Shown: piece after piece, positions 22,741 to 36,700 of the stretch
Position numbering within the stretch: the stretch's first letter is position 1
Layout: each line of letters begins with the position of its first letter
NCBI GenBank assembly: GCA_030267565.1
Contig: BRXU01000002.1
Location: 3,843,501 to 3,907,500, forward strand
Source: Pleodorina starrii
Taxonomy: Eukaryota > Chlorophyta > Chlorophyceae > Chlamydomonadales > Volvocaceae
Direction of reading: 5' to 3'
DNA length: 64,000 nucleotides
Notes under the pieces: model-generated
Told to the model about the DNA's origin: nothing
What the model saw: only the letters and a program-made list of their open reading frames with translations
Databases searched by the model: none
Translations under genes and position numbers: made by a program

Positions 22741-24522
22741 CCAGCGTCCGCCGCCGGGGTCGCGAAGCGCTGCCGACAGCGGCGGCGGTGGCAGCCTATA
22801 TGGAGATGCTGCTTCCTGGATGGAGGGTGGTTGAGCACCGAGGCAACAAGAGGCGCTAGCGCGCTGCCCGCTGTGCGGCTGCGTGGGGCCGTGACGGGGC
22901 ATCAAGTAGTGGTGTTTGTGTACATGTGAGCTCAAGTAGAGGCAGGGGGAAGGGTGGTGCGGCATCGGAGGGCACGTAGTCGAATCCCATACTGCTGGAA
23001 CAAGAGATACGGCGTGTGACCAATTTTGATGAGTCGGTGACCTGGGCGACTGTGGTGTGTCGTATGTGACGGTGTTTGTGCGATTGATGTCATGAACAGG
23101 TTGTAATACCTGTTATTGCTGGGTATGAGGCTTCCCTGGCACCTTCCCGCGGGGATTCCTTTTGGATTTTACCTTCTACGGTACACTATGAGTGATGCGT
23201 TTGGGTTGCGTTGTTTGGGCTGCTGTCAGGCATAAGATTTTGCTCAATAATCCGACAGCGCTCAGAGACTGTGTTTACGACACAGGTTCGTTTTAGCATT
23301 TATGATTTGATGTGCGTTGCGTTGCGCCTGTGATGTCGCGCTGGGCGATGTCGTGCCGCCCGGAGATAGATCGACGGCGTTGTTCGACCGTGGAAGTGAC
23401 GTTTACATTGATGTCTTACTGGCTGTGCCGCAAGTAAACATGTATTTCCCAAGGGGCGCGAATACACAGCACCCAGGAAATGGCGTCATATTTCCCTTAC
23501 ATTGTCGTACACCGCATACACACGGATATCCTATCCCGCGGCACAGTTGCGGCTTTCTTGTCCGCCATGATACGCACGGTAGCGGGTTGAGCAACGCGGT
23601 AATGATATATATGGTTGTCCAGTTGATTGTCAGGAATTGTCACTGCCGTCTGATTCGACCTGGACTAGCTGTATCTCCGTGGTGGGATATGCCTGCTGAG
23701 ATGGCTGGCACTTAACCTTATCTGAGGGTATTGGGGGTATGGGCATACGGTACGTTGGGAATCATCGACATACCGGTATAGGCCGCTGAGGGCCGCTGCG
23801 TACAGGAGGGGCTGGCTGGCGATGTGGGTTCTGCTCCGTCGGAAGTATGACCTCGGCGGGCCTGCGGAGTATCCCTATGATTCGAGGAAGGTGACAGGAA
23901 TGACGCAATGGATGGGGGCGCCACGGATTTTTAAGGTGTACGTTTCAAGAGCGGGCTGCCGAAGTCACGACGCCCCGATGCTAGTCATTCTGTTGCGCTG
24001 AAAATTTTTTGCGCTCCAGCGCTGATTTTAAAGGCCAGGGTCCGGACCCTGGGTCCGGCAGGACCGAGGGCTTCGGCCTGCTCGCTCCGTGCCGTAAGAA
24101 GCGCGCCCCCTTGTAACAGGTTATTACTTACGAGTCGTTCTGTTACTGTACTCGGATTGCCATTGTATGGACATGTTGTGCTTGTTAATGACCGTCGGTT
24201 GATGCGATAATCGTTGCAGGTTTCAAAACACATACGACGGAAGCGCAGTGCCAAAAATAGAGCTCTGCCAAACTCCCAAACGCTGTCCGTACACGCTTTG
24301 ACTCTTAAACCTCTATCTTGTAAGGGCTATATCTTTAAGTTATATGTGCAGATGCGTGGCCGAGCTGCATGTCACAGCGTTCATGCCTGTCATACGCAGC
24401 ACAATTTCACAGGCGCGCTCCGTGCTTCACTGCTTTACTTCACGGTATGTTACTTTTTATAGTTACTATAAAATTGCGTCGATATGAAAGGTCAGCTGCA
24501 CAAAACTCACAAATCTGATAGG
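22741..24522. other. Spacer between paralogues B and C
   Basis: No gene seen. It contains TGTAA at 23102-23106 (probable B poly(A) signal) and an 18-bp perfect palindrome CCAGGGTCCGGACCCTGG at 24035-24052. Composition is AT-richer than the genes. Confidence 0.5.
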
Positions 24523-27500
24523 ATGAGCTTGCCTTTGTCACCTTCCTGGGTCCCACTACTGCCGCTCCCAAATGTCATCAACGTCATACGTGTTAAAAGA
24601 TCCGAGATCAACAGCTTGGCACGGGCCAAGAGGTTCTTTGAGGGCGTGTCAAAGCTCAAAGCTGAAGCCCAGGGTCTGGAACTTGCCGGCTTCGTTGCGA
24701 TTCAGCCGGAATGCGGTCCTGTAATTTTTCGGCGGCTGCGCTCCTTAGGTAAGGGTATGGGGCGAGTCGTCGCCGGGTTTGGCGGGAACAACATGGCGCC
24801 TCCCATGTTCACTAATATGCTCGCCTCATCATAGTACTTGCACACTTGCAGATTCAGAAGACGTTACCAGAACTGGCGGGGCACGTGTGCTGACCGAGGG
24901 CGGAGCCGAGGGCGCGGGCGAGGAGCACCCATTGGAGTCCGTGCTGGAGGATGATCCCACCGAAGAACAGTGGAAGGAGGCTTGTGCGGAGTTCGTGAAA
25001 GGGATTATGCAGGGCCAGCTGGACCACATTTTCATGCAGGAGGTAAGGGCCGGCCGTAGCCCAGCCGCTGCCGGAGCCTCTCCCTTCGCCCAACAACACG
25101 CGAGATGCTGACGGTCCATGATACTGCTGACACACATGCACACATGCCGCTACCTTGCTGCTTGCTCACTGGCCTCAGATCAAGGCCACGAGCGAGCGCC
25201 TCGCCCGGCTGCAGAGGTGTGCGGATGTGCTGGCCGTGTACGCAGCTGTAGCGCCGGGGCAGGGCCCAGGAGGCTCACAGGACGGGGACCTCGATGTACG
25301 GCTGTACGACGGGCTGCGGTACGCGCTGCGCGCGCCCGCTATGCATGAGTGCATCTGGTCGCGCTGGTGCACTGAGCTGCGCAAATGCATTTGGGGCCTG
25401 GAGTCGGCGCAGCTGGTCGCCAGCCATGGCTGCCTGGATCCTCCCGCCCAGCAGCTGCCGGAACAACAGCCGCTGTCGCTGGAGCAACACCAGAGCCTGA
25501 AGCAAGAGTGGCCACCGGAGCAGGCCCATCAGCCGCTGCCTCAGTTGTATCCTGTACCGCCGATGCCGCCGGTCCAGCAGGCGCCCCTGGACCCGACCTC
25601 GGCAAACGGCGACGACGGGGCTCAAGGGCCCGCCGAGGGAAGTGCCCCCGGGGAGTGGCCGACACACCGGCACGGCAGTGACGGTGTAGGGGCGGCGGCG
25701 GCACAGGCGGCGGACACATGCGGCGCCGATGACGGCGGGTCGCTGGCGGGAGGTGATGCAGTGATGTACGTATCGGCGCCGGTGCTGGTCGCGCCTGCCG
25801 CCGCATGCGACGCCCCGGTCACTTTGCCTGCCTCCGATCTCAACGCGGGAGGGCTGTCGGTGGCGGTGCACAGGGAGAAGCACGGGGCTGGCGAGGACGT
25901 GTTGCCGCCGCCGCCACCGTTACCACCGGTTTCGTGCGCAGCGGCCGTGCAGGACACGGAGGCCACGGCGGCGTGCGTCGAGTCGCCGCGAGAAGTCGAC
26001 GACGCTGCGCCCCTCCACCGTTTCCAGGCGTGCGAGGCCTCACCGCCTCGGCCGCCGTCGGCACTGGTACAGTTGTCCCCGCCCCGGCAGCACCCGGTAA
26101 CAGCCGAAGGCGCCGGAGGCTCGTCACCGCCTCGCCCCGGGCCGCCGCTGAGGTCGCGGTCCATATTCGGGTCCTTGTCGCGTTCCCGCTCGCCTCGGCG
26201 GCTGGAGCACGGATCCAGGCCCCGGTCAGGTTCCAGATCTGCGTCGCCCAGGCCACACGGACCGAACGGGCCAGGCAATGGCGGTGGCGGTGATGGCAGC
26301 AACCATGGAAGGCTGCCGCCGCGGCCACCGCCGCCGCTTCCGCCACCGCCGCCGCGCGGCGACAGCGGCGGCGGCCCACTCCGGGTCTCCGACCGGCCGT
26401 ATCGGCCTCCCGGGGAAGCCCATGATTGGACGGAGGAGGAGTGGTCGGAGGCGGTGCTCCGCTTCCTGAAGAGCCAGGCGGGAGGCTGCGCGGAGGTGGT
26501 GCAGCTAAGAAGGTGTGTTCCGACCCGGGGCAGGGGGCAGTGGCGTGCCGAGTCGGTGTGGGGGTGGCAGCGTGCGAACTGCAGCGCCGTCGCCGCAGCA
26601 ACCGGCGACCCACGGCTTGCGCGATAACCATAAATGCATGCGGCGATGATGCTTGCGGCGATACTCTAAACGCGCAGCGTACGCGTGCACAATCGCGCTA
26701 TCTTTTAGGAGAAGCGCACCCGCGCGCGCTTTGGCGTGCCGCCGTCTATATCGCAGCGCCGGCGGCTGTTGTCTGCGCCCGTTTGGCAGGGTCGGTCTGG
26801 AGATACCGCCGCACCTGCTCGACCGGTCAGGCAAGCGGCCGTCCGGTTTCCTGTACAGCTTCCCGAAGCTGTGGACCGTTTCGGAGAAGTCCAGCACCGT
26901 CCGCGGCATGACCCTCACCGCACTGCCGTCTGCCACCGAGGCCCATGCCGACGGCGGCGGCGGGGGCGCAGTTGGCAGCGGCAGCACGAGCGGCGAGCCG
27001 CAGGAGCGGCGGCGGCGGAGGGACCGAGAGGAGCGGGAGCGTGAGACGGAGGAGGAGTGGGAGAGGGAGCGGGCGCGCGGCCGGGAGCACAAACGGCAAC
27101 AGCGGGAGAGGGAGTCGTCGGGGCGCAGGGGCGGCGACAGATCTTCCTCTCGGGATCGGGATCGGGATCGGAAGCAGGGTCAACGGCAGGGGCGCGCGGG
27201 AGGCCGACCTGACGGCTGCGACGACGACGACGGCTGCGGCGACATTCCGCTGGTAGGGATGTCCAGTCACGAGGCGGCCTATGTGAGCCGGCTCGTCAAG
27301 CTGCTGCGCACCATGCCCCAGGGAGTCGCCATCGCGGACCTCCGCAGGTGGGTGGGCGGGGAACGGTCGGGGGAGGGTCATTGGGGCCGCGCGCGTGGGC
27401 GCGTGGGCCAGCGCACCGAAGCCTTGGCTGCACCACAGCGTAGCCTCGTGGCCTCCTTCGCCTCGGCTTACACGGCACCTTCTCGTCTGGTGGCGCAACG

Positions 27501-27666
27501 CAGGCACCATCTGGACATTCCGCGCTCGGTGCTGGACGGCCAGAACGTGACGCGGTGGGCCAAGCGACACCTCAATCTGTGGACCATCAGCCATGGGGAC
27601 ACCCCCCCAGTGTTGCAGCTCAGGTCGCAGTACATGGCCCCGCCTGTCCCTGCAGGAGGCGGGTAA
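24523..27666 (+). CDS. Paralogue C: RS-rich protein with duplicated C-terminal domain
   Basis: Five exons in phase: 24523..24748, 24858..25042, 25179..26512, 26790..27347, 27504..27666; 821 aa. Same order as A: basic N-terminal segment, helical region, Gln/Pro-rich stretch with an extra LPQLYPVPPMPP insertion, RS/SP-rich centre, and the two 65-residue C-terminal units (AEVVQLRR/VGLEIPPHLLD and AIADLRR/HHLDIPRSVLDG). A 110-residue RE/RD-rich linker joins the units. The intron between exons 4 and 5 has no in-frame stop, so its retention would add about 50 residues. An in-frame ATG at 24484 is an alternative start; 24523 aligns best with A. Function unknown; nuclear RNA-related work is only suggested by composition. 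Confidence 0.83.
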
Positions 27667-30600
27667 TGCAGTATGGCCCGCCGCCTCTTTTGTTTGCGCC
27701 CGGCCTGTGGGTGTGTGGAAGAGGCAGCCCTGTGGAGCCTGGAGCTCGGAGTTGACGACCGTGCGTTGGCTGGGACCGCTTGGACTGTTTAGGGCGGGGG
27801 GACAGTGGATCGAGCTGAGTTGAGAAATGGCGCTTCGCTGTTGGGCAAAAGGGACGACATGTTGATTTGACTGACAGCCAGGCTTCAAGGTGGTTTGGGG
27901 TTGTAGGTTGGGCAGGTTGATTGGGTCGGTTGGGCGTTGGGGCCACGCGGGATGGGGTCTGATGGGGCGGCACCACACCGGCCGGCCGGGGCGCATGTGC
28001 GTCTGCGTGACTGTGTCTGCGGGGGTTGTTCATGTTGTTGCAGGTAGGCAAGCAAGCAGGCAGAAGTTTAGGCAGAAGTTGAGGCATGCGTGACTTGAGC
28101 CACCCGGAGGTTCCGGGTTCATTTCCTCCAGCCGGGCCCTGAGTTGTCAGGGGTGATGAGATGGTGGTTGACCCCGATTATGACGGAAGCGTGAAATTTA
28201 ATGCAGCTGGTGTCACAGGTGATGGAACTGGATTGGCACACAGGATTGGTTGGTAATGGTTGCTGGACCCTCTGTCTCTTCAGATGTTCGAGTGAACTAA
28301 CGGAACAGGTGGGAACCTGAGTTGGCAGGATAAACCGCCTTGGACTTGCTGTTGGTAGGGTGTAGTACAGTGTGAGGTACAGGTGGTGGTGGTGCGTGCC
28401 CTGTGGCATTACAGTTGGTATTACAGTTGGCAATATACCAAAAAGAACAAATAACCTCGAAAGGGGACCAGAAGACTACTCGCACTGTAACTGTACTTAC
28501 TATGTTGTTGCAGTGGGCTCCAACCCTCGTTAGGTGGGTAGAGCCAGCGAGCCAGCGGGCAGCGGCAGGACCAGCCAGAACAGACAGCACGAGCCACCCC
28601 GACAGGAACGAGCGGACCCAGAGGCAGCAGCGTGGCATGAGTGTGAGAGCGGGGGCCTCGTGGTTCATGCATCTGACGGCATCTGGCTGCATGATAGGCA
28701 CGAGGGTGTGATGCTGTGCATTCATCAGGGCGCAACGCTCCCAGCGCCCGATCGTCAAGCAAGGGCTCCTGAACGAAAAGCACTAGAGGACTTAGGGTGC
28801 TGCTCAGAGGCTTTTGGTCTTCCACGGGCACAGTTACAAGACGGACTCAAAGTGTGAAGGCGGCCAGGCAATACCATGCCACTGCCTGAGAGGCTCCACA
28901 CACTCGGTGGTAGGTTCGAGGGCGGCAACCCCTGCAATCCTGCCCGCCACACTCATCTATCGCGTTCAGTATAAATCGGCCGGTTGTCCGTTGAAAACAG
29001 CTAAATAGAGTGGAGGACGCGAGTGGACACGCTGTCCGGGACCAAAGACATGAACCGAATGTAGCGGAGCGAGGGAATCCAATGCTCTCCTGCCTGACGG
29101 CGCGCGCCGGGGGCAGGTTGACGGGAACGATGGAGGCGGACCAGCAAGACATGACGCCAGGACAGCAAATCCTATCCGAGGGTTTTGACGCCGAACATCA
29201 ACCCTTAACGCCGCGAATACACGAAGATGGAAAAGCTTCTAAATTGCCCAAAGGAACAAGTTCTCGCGTGTTCTACACAGTCGCGCCAGCCGCACCTATC
29301 CACGCCTACCAGGCACTTCCGCGGCGTGTCAGCTACTCGCGTGGCACAACGAATCGACCAAATGAAACATGCGGGAAGGGGCCCTCGACGCACATCCCTC
29401 GTGCATATAAGAAATTCGGACGAGACAGGTGTCTACCGCAATAAATAAGCACGGGCTGCACGTCGTCAAGCTACTGATACGGCCCCACGGTCGCCTCACA
29501 TTGCTGCAGGATCAATAACCTACCGAAAACCCTAACAAAATGCCGTTTCAGCAACAACCTGCCGACTCCAACAACAGCCGTCGTCGCGCTCATCGCAATC
29601 TTGCTTGCCCGTGACAGCAGAAAAGAAATAAACGAGACGCCGCGCCGCCTAGTAGCCCTTCAACAAGTTAAAAGCGCCGCACAAGCACGGCGGGGTCCGT
29701 AAAAGCAGGGGAGCGATTAACCTTTATTTGGGACGGGGTGCATTATCACCCCTCCTCCCCGTCCCCCAGTGACCACTTGAGCGCATGGATCATCACGCAC
29801 ACCTCAGCCCATCATAGCCCGACTAAATGCCGGACTGCCCGCAACCAACGCTGCCAATCACGTTGCCACATCATGCTGCTGTACCCTGTCATTCGCCTCC
29901 GAAGCAGGGCCCCGGTCGCGCCAAGAGGCGCTTGGAAGGTCAACTGCGAAACGACAACTTGTCAATGTCGAAACTTTCCCGCAAACGCTCTGAACGCCCA
30001 TTACCAAGGGCCCGGCCTTGCCCCCGGACCTCTAATGACGTACTACAATCGGTTATTGAGTGCCAGGATCGCCCCAGACGGCTGCCCATGCATCTACCTG
30101 CAACAACGGCGTATCCGCAGCGCCGCATCCCTGCAAACAAACATTCCATAAAGCCCACATCTCGGGTGCAAACAACAACTTAACAACGAACTCATGCCAA
30201 CGCTGCAGGGACAGGGTACCCACTGCGTCCCTAAACAACTCCAGCCGATCAGGCCAGATCCCATCCAGGAACCGTGATTGACGTACAAACCAGGCCGCGT
30301 CAGTTCAGAGCCACTGAATCCGCTGGAGATGCCGTCCTTTCCCTAAATAACTTGCAATGTCCCACAAAGCGACAAGCGGCCCTGCCCTTCACTTCACAAC
30401 CCCTGCAGCGCTACCCTGCCATAACAAAGATCTACACCCGCGCGCGCACTGATGCAGTCAACGCCGACAGTAACCCAACACTGCCGCAGCGTATGGTCCC
30501 CTGCGCAGGAACGCAACCCTGCGCACCGCATCCCCGTTCCGAGGGACCGTGGCTTCGGACACACCACACCACACCGAACGCCAACACCCAGCCTGCACTC

Positions 30601-30762
30601 ATGCCTCGGCGGCACAAAAAACGAATAAACGCGTGAGCGGATGACGCCCACTCAAGGGTATGGCACCCTGCGGCGCCGGAAAACACGCACGCCGCCCCAC
30701 TCTGCGCCGTCCGCGCAACGCCACCACTGCCGCCGCGGCCCCGGCCAGCTACGACGACCGAC
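27667..30762. other. Gene-free interval
   Basis: No exon is supported on either strand. It includes the C 3' UTR (first TGTAA at 28486-28490) and, towards 30 kb, an AC-rich tract probably comprising the 3' UTR of the giant minus-strand gene. Confidence 0.5.
28486..28490 (+). terminator. Possible TGTAA poly(A) signal of paralogue C
   Basis: First TGTAA after the C stop (27664-27666), about 0.8 kb downstream, a normal distance in Chlamydomonadales. Confidence 0.45.
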
Positions 30763-33700
30763 TCAACGCGTCGCCCTGGCATCCCCGGCGCTGATGTATT
30801 GCTGCAGTGCCGGCGCAATCACCACGTCCTCCAGCACGCTCCATACAGTTGTGACGAGGCTCGAGGCCAGCTTGGCGGCGCCCTGCGCAGATAGCCAACA
30901 CACACACGTCCGGAGCCGTGTTCAACAATGGATGTCCAACAAGACGCAGCAGTTTCTTCCGGTGATGTGCCAGCCAGAATGCTCCATTGTCTGCAGGTAA
31001 TGGCGCTGACCCGGTTTGTGTGCCCACAAAACGGCCAAACACAAATGCCATGCCGCCTTTGGGCATCTTAGGGTCATGTGGACGGCACTACGGCCAGGTT
31101 AGGGTAACCCATCCACCCGCCAGGAATCTCGCACCACCCACCTGCGCCGCCGCCCTGCCTCGCGACTGCCGCTCTATCGAGTCAAAAAGCAGCCTGCTGA
31201 GCGCAGCCGCCAGCTCATCCTCGTTGGAGACCAGCCACACGGCGGGGCCCATCCGGGGATCAGACGTGATTTGCGCGGCGGGAATGAGGAACTGACCCGC
31301 GTACCTGCGCCGCAAAAAGGGGGCGGTCGACAGGAACAATGGACCTCACATCATCAGGACTCAACCGACTAAACCCACGCATAGAGCGGTGTACATGTGC
31401 AGTGATAGTGCCTGTAGTTTAAGAACCAGCACTTGTGGCTGCGGGAGAGAGGTTTACAGAAGACAAAATGAGGAAGAGCATGGACGGCAGATACAAGAAA
31501 ACGGCCATCAACCCACCTGGCACAGGGCGCGATGAACGGCTCGGCGCCCGGCGCTCCGCCAATCGACCCCGGCGGCGAGTCGATGCTGCCGGCACGGACA
31601 GCAGCGCCCCGCGTCCTGGCATTGCGGCTCTGCGGTGGTGTCGCTCCCGCAGCAGCCAAACCATACGCTCGCGCCGACCGTTGCGCAGCGCCTGATGCCG
31701 GCGCCGCGCTGTGACGGGGCCCCGCATGCTGCCTGCTGCCGCCGGTCCCTGCCGCGCGGGACAGCTCCTGGGGCCGCTGCTCCGAACCTCCCGCGGCATC
31801 CGCCGCGGCCGACGCCGCGAATGGACCGGATACCGGACGCATGATTGGGCCCACGGGCTCCGCAGCGCCCGCCGCTGCCGTGGCTACAGCTCCAGTCGCC
31901 GCCGTCTGCTTGAACCCAGCGTCGGTCGAGGAGCACGACCCCGCGCCGGCCTGGCCATGGGCCTGGGCGGCCACGGACGCGGCGTTGCTTCCCATTTGCG
32001 CGCCGCCGGCGCCTCCTGCCGCCGCCGGCACCGATGGAGCCGCCGCGGCCGGCTTTACCTCCAGCCTATCGACACCGCTGCCGCCGCCATCTCCACGAGT
32101 CCCCGCTGAGCCAGCCCTGGAGCCGCCACCCGGCCCGAGGCCACCAGAGGGCTGCGCGCCGCCCGGCCCCAGCGCGAAACTGGCAACGCCCGCCGCTGGA
32201 GCGCGCGGCGACGGCGGCGCCACCTGGCGGTCCGGGGCGGTGCTGGGTCGACCGCCGCCCTGGGCTGCCGCTGACGCCGCCGCGGCGAGAGCCGCGCCGT
32301 CGCCCATCGCGAACCCGCTCCCGGCAAGCAGCCCGCTAGCCAGGCCATCATTTCCCATCGACGGGCGGAAGCTGTAGCTGCTGGTGGTGGCGGTGGTGTT
32401 GCTTGCCGGCGGCAGTGATGTGGGCGTCACCACGCGCGTCTCGATGGGCAGGTCTGCAGCTTCCTGCTCCGCCGCCTTGAACTGGGACTCCAGCGCCACC
32501 AGGGCCGCCTGCTCCGCCGTGGAGGGCACAGAGGGCAGTGGAATGGACCCGGCCGCCGCCGGAGGAGAAGGAACGACGGCGGGAGCGGGGGCGCTGACGC
32601 CGACGACGGGGACGCCGGCGGTGGGGCCCGCCGGCACCGGCATCTGCATGTTGGGTACTGCATGCGACAACTCCGGTGCCGACTGCCGGAACAGCAGCCG
32701 ACGCACCATGTCCACCGACGACGCGGCGTTGGGATAGGCGGCAGTGTCCCTGGCGCCGCTGCTGCTGCCGCCGCCACCCGGCGCCGTGTACGCGAGCCCA
32801 AACGGAGCCGCATCGCCTGCGCCGGCGGGCTGCGCAGGAAAAGGCCAGCCCATGGGCAAAGCGCCGGCGGCGGACCCAGCCAGGCGCGGGGAGACGGGGC
32901 TGATGACGCTGGGCAGACCGGACACCTGTCCCCGAAGGGGAGGCAGGGGCGGCAGCGGCGGGAGCGCAGGCATCGCCTGCGGCCGTTGGCCGCCAGCGCC
33001 ACTGCTGCTGTTCCTGCTGCCGCCGGCGCCGGCATTGCCGGTGAGCCCTTGTCCCCAAAGCGGCTGGGCGGGCGGAGCGCCCGGGGAGCGGAAGGTGACG
33101 GTGCCGCCGTGCAGTGGCTGGATGGTGGAGCTTGCGTCTCGCGCGGGGCCAGGGCCAGGGGAGGGCACGATGCGCTGGGAAGAGAGGCGCAGCAGTGTGT
33201 CCTGCTGCTGCTGCTGCTCCCCGGACGCCGACGTCTTGCGGGCCGTCTGCAGCAGCGGGCTGGAGGGGTGGCGAGAGGGGGCGGCGGAGCGCCGGCCCGC
33301 GCCGCGTGACGCGCTGGAACCTGCAGCAGCAGAGGCGGCGGCGCCCGGGCTCAGCAGGCGCGGTGATGCCGGCGGCGGCAGCCGCGGCTGCGGCGACACC
33401 GGCGATGCGACCTGCACCGTCATGTTCGCCAGGAACTCGTCCAGCTCGTCCACGGGCCGACGTTCCGGAGTCGCTGTGCCGGCGGGGCTGGCGGCGGCTG
33501 CGGCTGCGGCGCCACCCTCCGGGAAAAGCCTCCGAGAGACGTGGCTCCAGCTCGGGGACGGCGGCTCTGCCGCCGCGGCGCCTTGCTGCTGCTGCTGCTG
33601 CCGCGGTGACGCCGGCGGGAAGAGGACTCGGGCCGACCGGGGCGTGCCGCCCTGCCCGCTCGCTGCCTGTCGCAGCAACTGGTCCTGCTGCTGCAACCAG

Positions 33701-36700
33701 GATTCTTCCTCGGCGGAGGCCGGGCCGCCAGCCACGGCAGCGGCGGCATCGAGCGCAAAGACGGGGGGCCGCACCGGCGACATGCCAACGCGCGGCGAGC
33801 GAGGCGCCTCCACCGGCGACACGCACACGTCCGTCATGAAGACGCCGCCGCCGCTTGCGGAGGAGAAGGGCGCGGGCAGCTGCAACGAGCCGCCGCCGGC
33901 GAAGAGCGCGCGCGCAGAGCGCGGCGTGCCGGCAGCGCTGGCCGTACGCGACTCGGCGCGCGCCCGGTCCCACGCCTGCTGCTGCTGATTGCGCTGCGCG
34001 TGCAGGTCGTGCGCCTGACTGATGCTGTTGCTGCGGCCGCCGGTGGCGCCGCCGAACGGGCCCAAAAGAGGGTTCGTATCGCGGCGGCCGGATCGCGGGG
34101 TGGGCGGCAGGCCGCGGCCAGACAGCGCCGTGAAGTCTGCGGGGGCGCTCGCGCGGGTTGCGAGGAGCGGCTCGTCGTCATCATCACCAGCACCGTCGCC
34201 GCCAGCGGCATAGGCAGTGGGCCAGGGCTGCCAAGGTGCGGCGGCGGCGCCACGGTGGCGCGGGGAGGCGGCCGGTAGCGGCGACCCCGCGGCCGCCGGC
34301 ACGCCGGCGGGGCTGGCAGAGGCGCCGCCGGGCGCGGCCTGCGTGCGCAGCGGCGCCATGCCGCTAAAGATGGGCGCCACGCCGCCCGCGGGGAGGCGGT
34401 CGTTCAGGGAAATGACGCCGCCACCGACGGCGCTCGGCCCCAAGATGGCATACGCCATACTGCTGGCAGCGTTGGAACTGAAGGGCGCCGTTGCGGCGCC
34501 GCCGCCGCCGTTGGGGGAGGGAGGATGCAACAGGCGCGGCGCGCCGCCATCGGCCGCCGGGCCCGGCACATCGGCCGGCGTGCGCTTCATGGCGGTCATG
34601 ACCTTGATGGGACTAGCCCGTGGGTCGGCGGCTCGCGGCGACATGTACGTCGCCGGCGGCGACAACGGGTCCGCCTGCGCCGCGGCGGCCGCCAAGCTGG
34701 TGCCGGCCTGCGGGGACCGCAGCGGCGGCGACGACGGCGACTGCGGCATAGGCCACCGACCGCCGCCCGAATGAAGCTGCGTCGTCGTCGTGTACGGCAG
34801 CGGCGGGCTGCCTGTCGCGTCAATCAGAAAGCTCCGCGGCACAGGTGAGGATTGGGCAGAGTGCAGCCGTTGCTTGATAGGGGAGGCAGAGGGGCAGGAG
34901 CTGCGAGGGCACCTGGTCCGCTCGGCGGGAGAACGCGGCGGCGACTCCCCACGATCCGCCGCCGCTGTCGCTGCCGCCGCCGAGGCCAAGCTGCCCGCGC
35001 TGCCATGGCACGCCGTGCCGCCACTACCGGCCATGCTGTACCTCAGTCCGGCGCCTCCGGCGCCTCCACCGACGCTGCCGGCTACGCTGCCGCTCTCGTC
35101 AGCGCCGCTGGCGAGGTTGTTGTTGTTGCTCATGCTGGCGAGGCTGCTGCAGCTGGCCCTGGGGGAGCCCTCGCCGCTGCGGGCGGGCCCCTGGGGGATG
35201 TGGCGGGGCGTCTCGTCGGCTGCTCCGGATGCACCGTCCGTGTTTGCGGCCATGTACGACAAGGGCGGCGGCAGCTCCATAGACGCCTCCTCCTCGAGAT
35301 CCGACTCCTCCTCGTCCTCCTCGTCCTCGCGCCGTGGGCCAGAGGCCTGCGACAGGTGCGATTTGGGCAGCGGGTGCGAACCGCCACCCATCGCGCCCTC
35401 GGCAACCTCCGGCACCACCAGCGGGCCGCCCGACAAGGTGATGCGCGGCTGGCGGCTGGCGGCGCCGTCCGAGAGGTGCGGAAAGTGGCGCGCGGCGGGC
35501 GAGGCGGCGGCGCTGCCGTCACCTTCCTCACTGTCGGAGCTGACCGTCAGGCTCGGGATGCGGCTGAAAGTGGGCGCGGAATCGAGGACGGACCGCAGCG
35601 CACTCACCCCTCCGCGGCCACCGCTTGCAGCGGCTGCCGCCGCCGCCGCCATCGACGCCGCGGCTGCCATCGCAGCTGCGGTTGCACTGTTGGGCCGAAG
35701 TGCCGACACGTCGGGCAGCAGGGCGATGCCCGAAGACGGCGAGATGGGCTCATCGGTGCTGAAACCCAGCGGGTCAGGCTCAATGGGCGACGTCCGTTGG
35801 CTGTCTGGTATGTCTAAGCGGCTGCCAAACGCGGGCACCACCGTCGCCGCCGGGGGCATCACCGCCGTCGCCGCCGGGACGGCTCCGGTCGCGCCGCTGC
35901 CGAGGGCACCTGGCGGCAGCCGCTGGCATCTGGCCGGAGGCGACAGGTGCGACGCGAGCGCGAACACGGACGGCAGCGCCGCGGTCGCGCTGGCTGCCGG
36001 CGGCAGCAGCGGGTGCAGTTGCGGCCGCGCTGGCGGTGGCGACTTGAAGACGGGGCCCGGCACCGCGCCGCGCGTCAAGCCGCTGAAGACCGCGTTGCGT
36101 GACAGCCCCAGGGCGGCTGCGGACGGCATCTCGTCTTCCCGCGGCTCCTGCATGGAAAACAGGACGTTGTGGCTGCTGGCTCGCGGCGATAGCGGCATTT
36201 GGTCCTCCTCCGCCTCTGGTTCCCCCTCACCCAGAGCCTGGGCCGCCAGCTCCTCTTCCTCCTCCTCCAAAAACAGGCTCCGAAACGCTGGGCCGGGCCG
36301 GGGGCTGCACGAGCCCGCAGCCGCCGCGGCGGCGGCGGCGGTGGCGGCGGTGACGGACGACGCCATCATGGCCGCGAAGGGCGACCTGTACGGCGACGAG
36401 TACGGGCTCACGTGCACGGATCCCGCGCCCCCCACGACCGACCGCGCGGGGCTCCGCGCAGGCCCAGCCCGCACGGCCGCCTCGAATGACGCTTCGAACT
36501 TGTCGTCGACCTGTCCGTCCATGCTCAGGCCCTTTACCGGCGGAGGTAGCTGGGCAATGGGGCTGCGCAGCGCGGCGCCCTTGGGGCCCCGGAAGGGCGA
36601 CGTGGCGGTGTCGGCGGCGCGCGACGTGGGCGTGTTGGGGCAGGAGGACGAGTCGCTGGTGTGCGGAGAATCCGGCCGGCGCAGCAGCAGCAGTCCGTCG

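Noticed and set aside
28101..28150. tRNA-like T-arm (GGTTCCGGGTTCATTTCC)
   Set aside because: No acceptor stem, D-arm or anticodon stem could be paired upstream.
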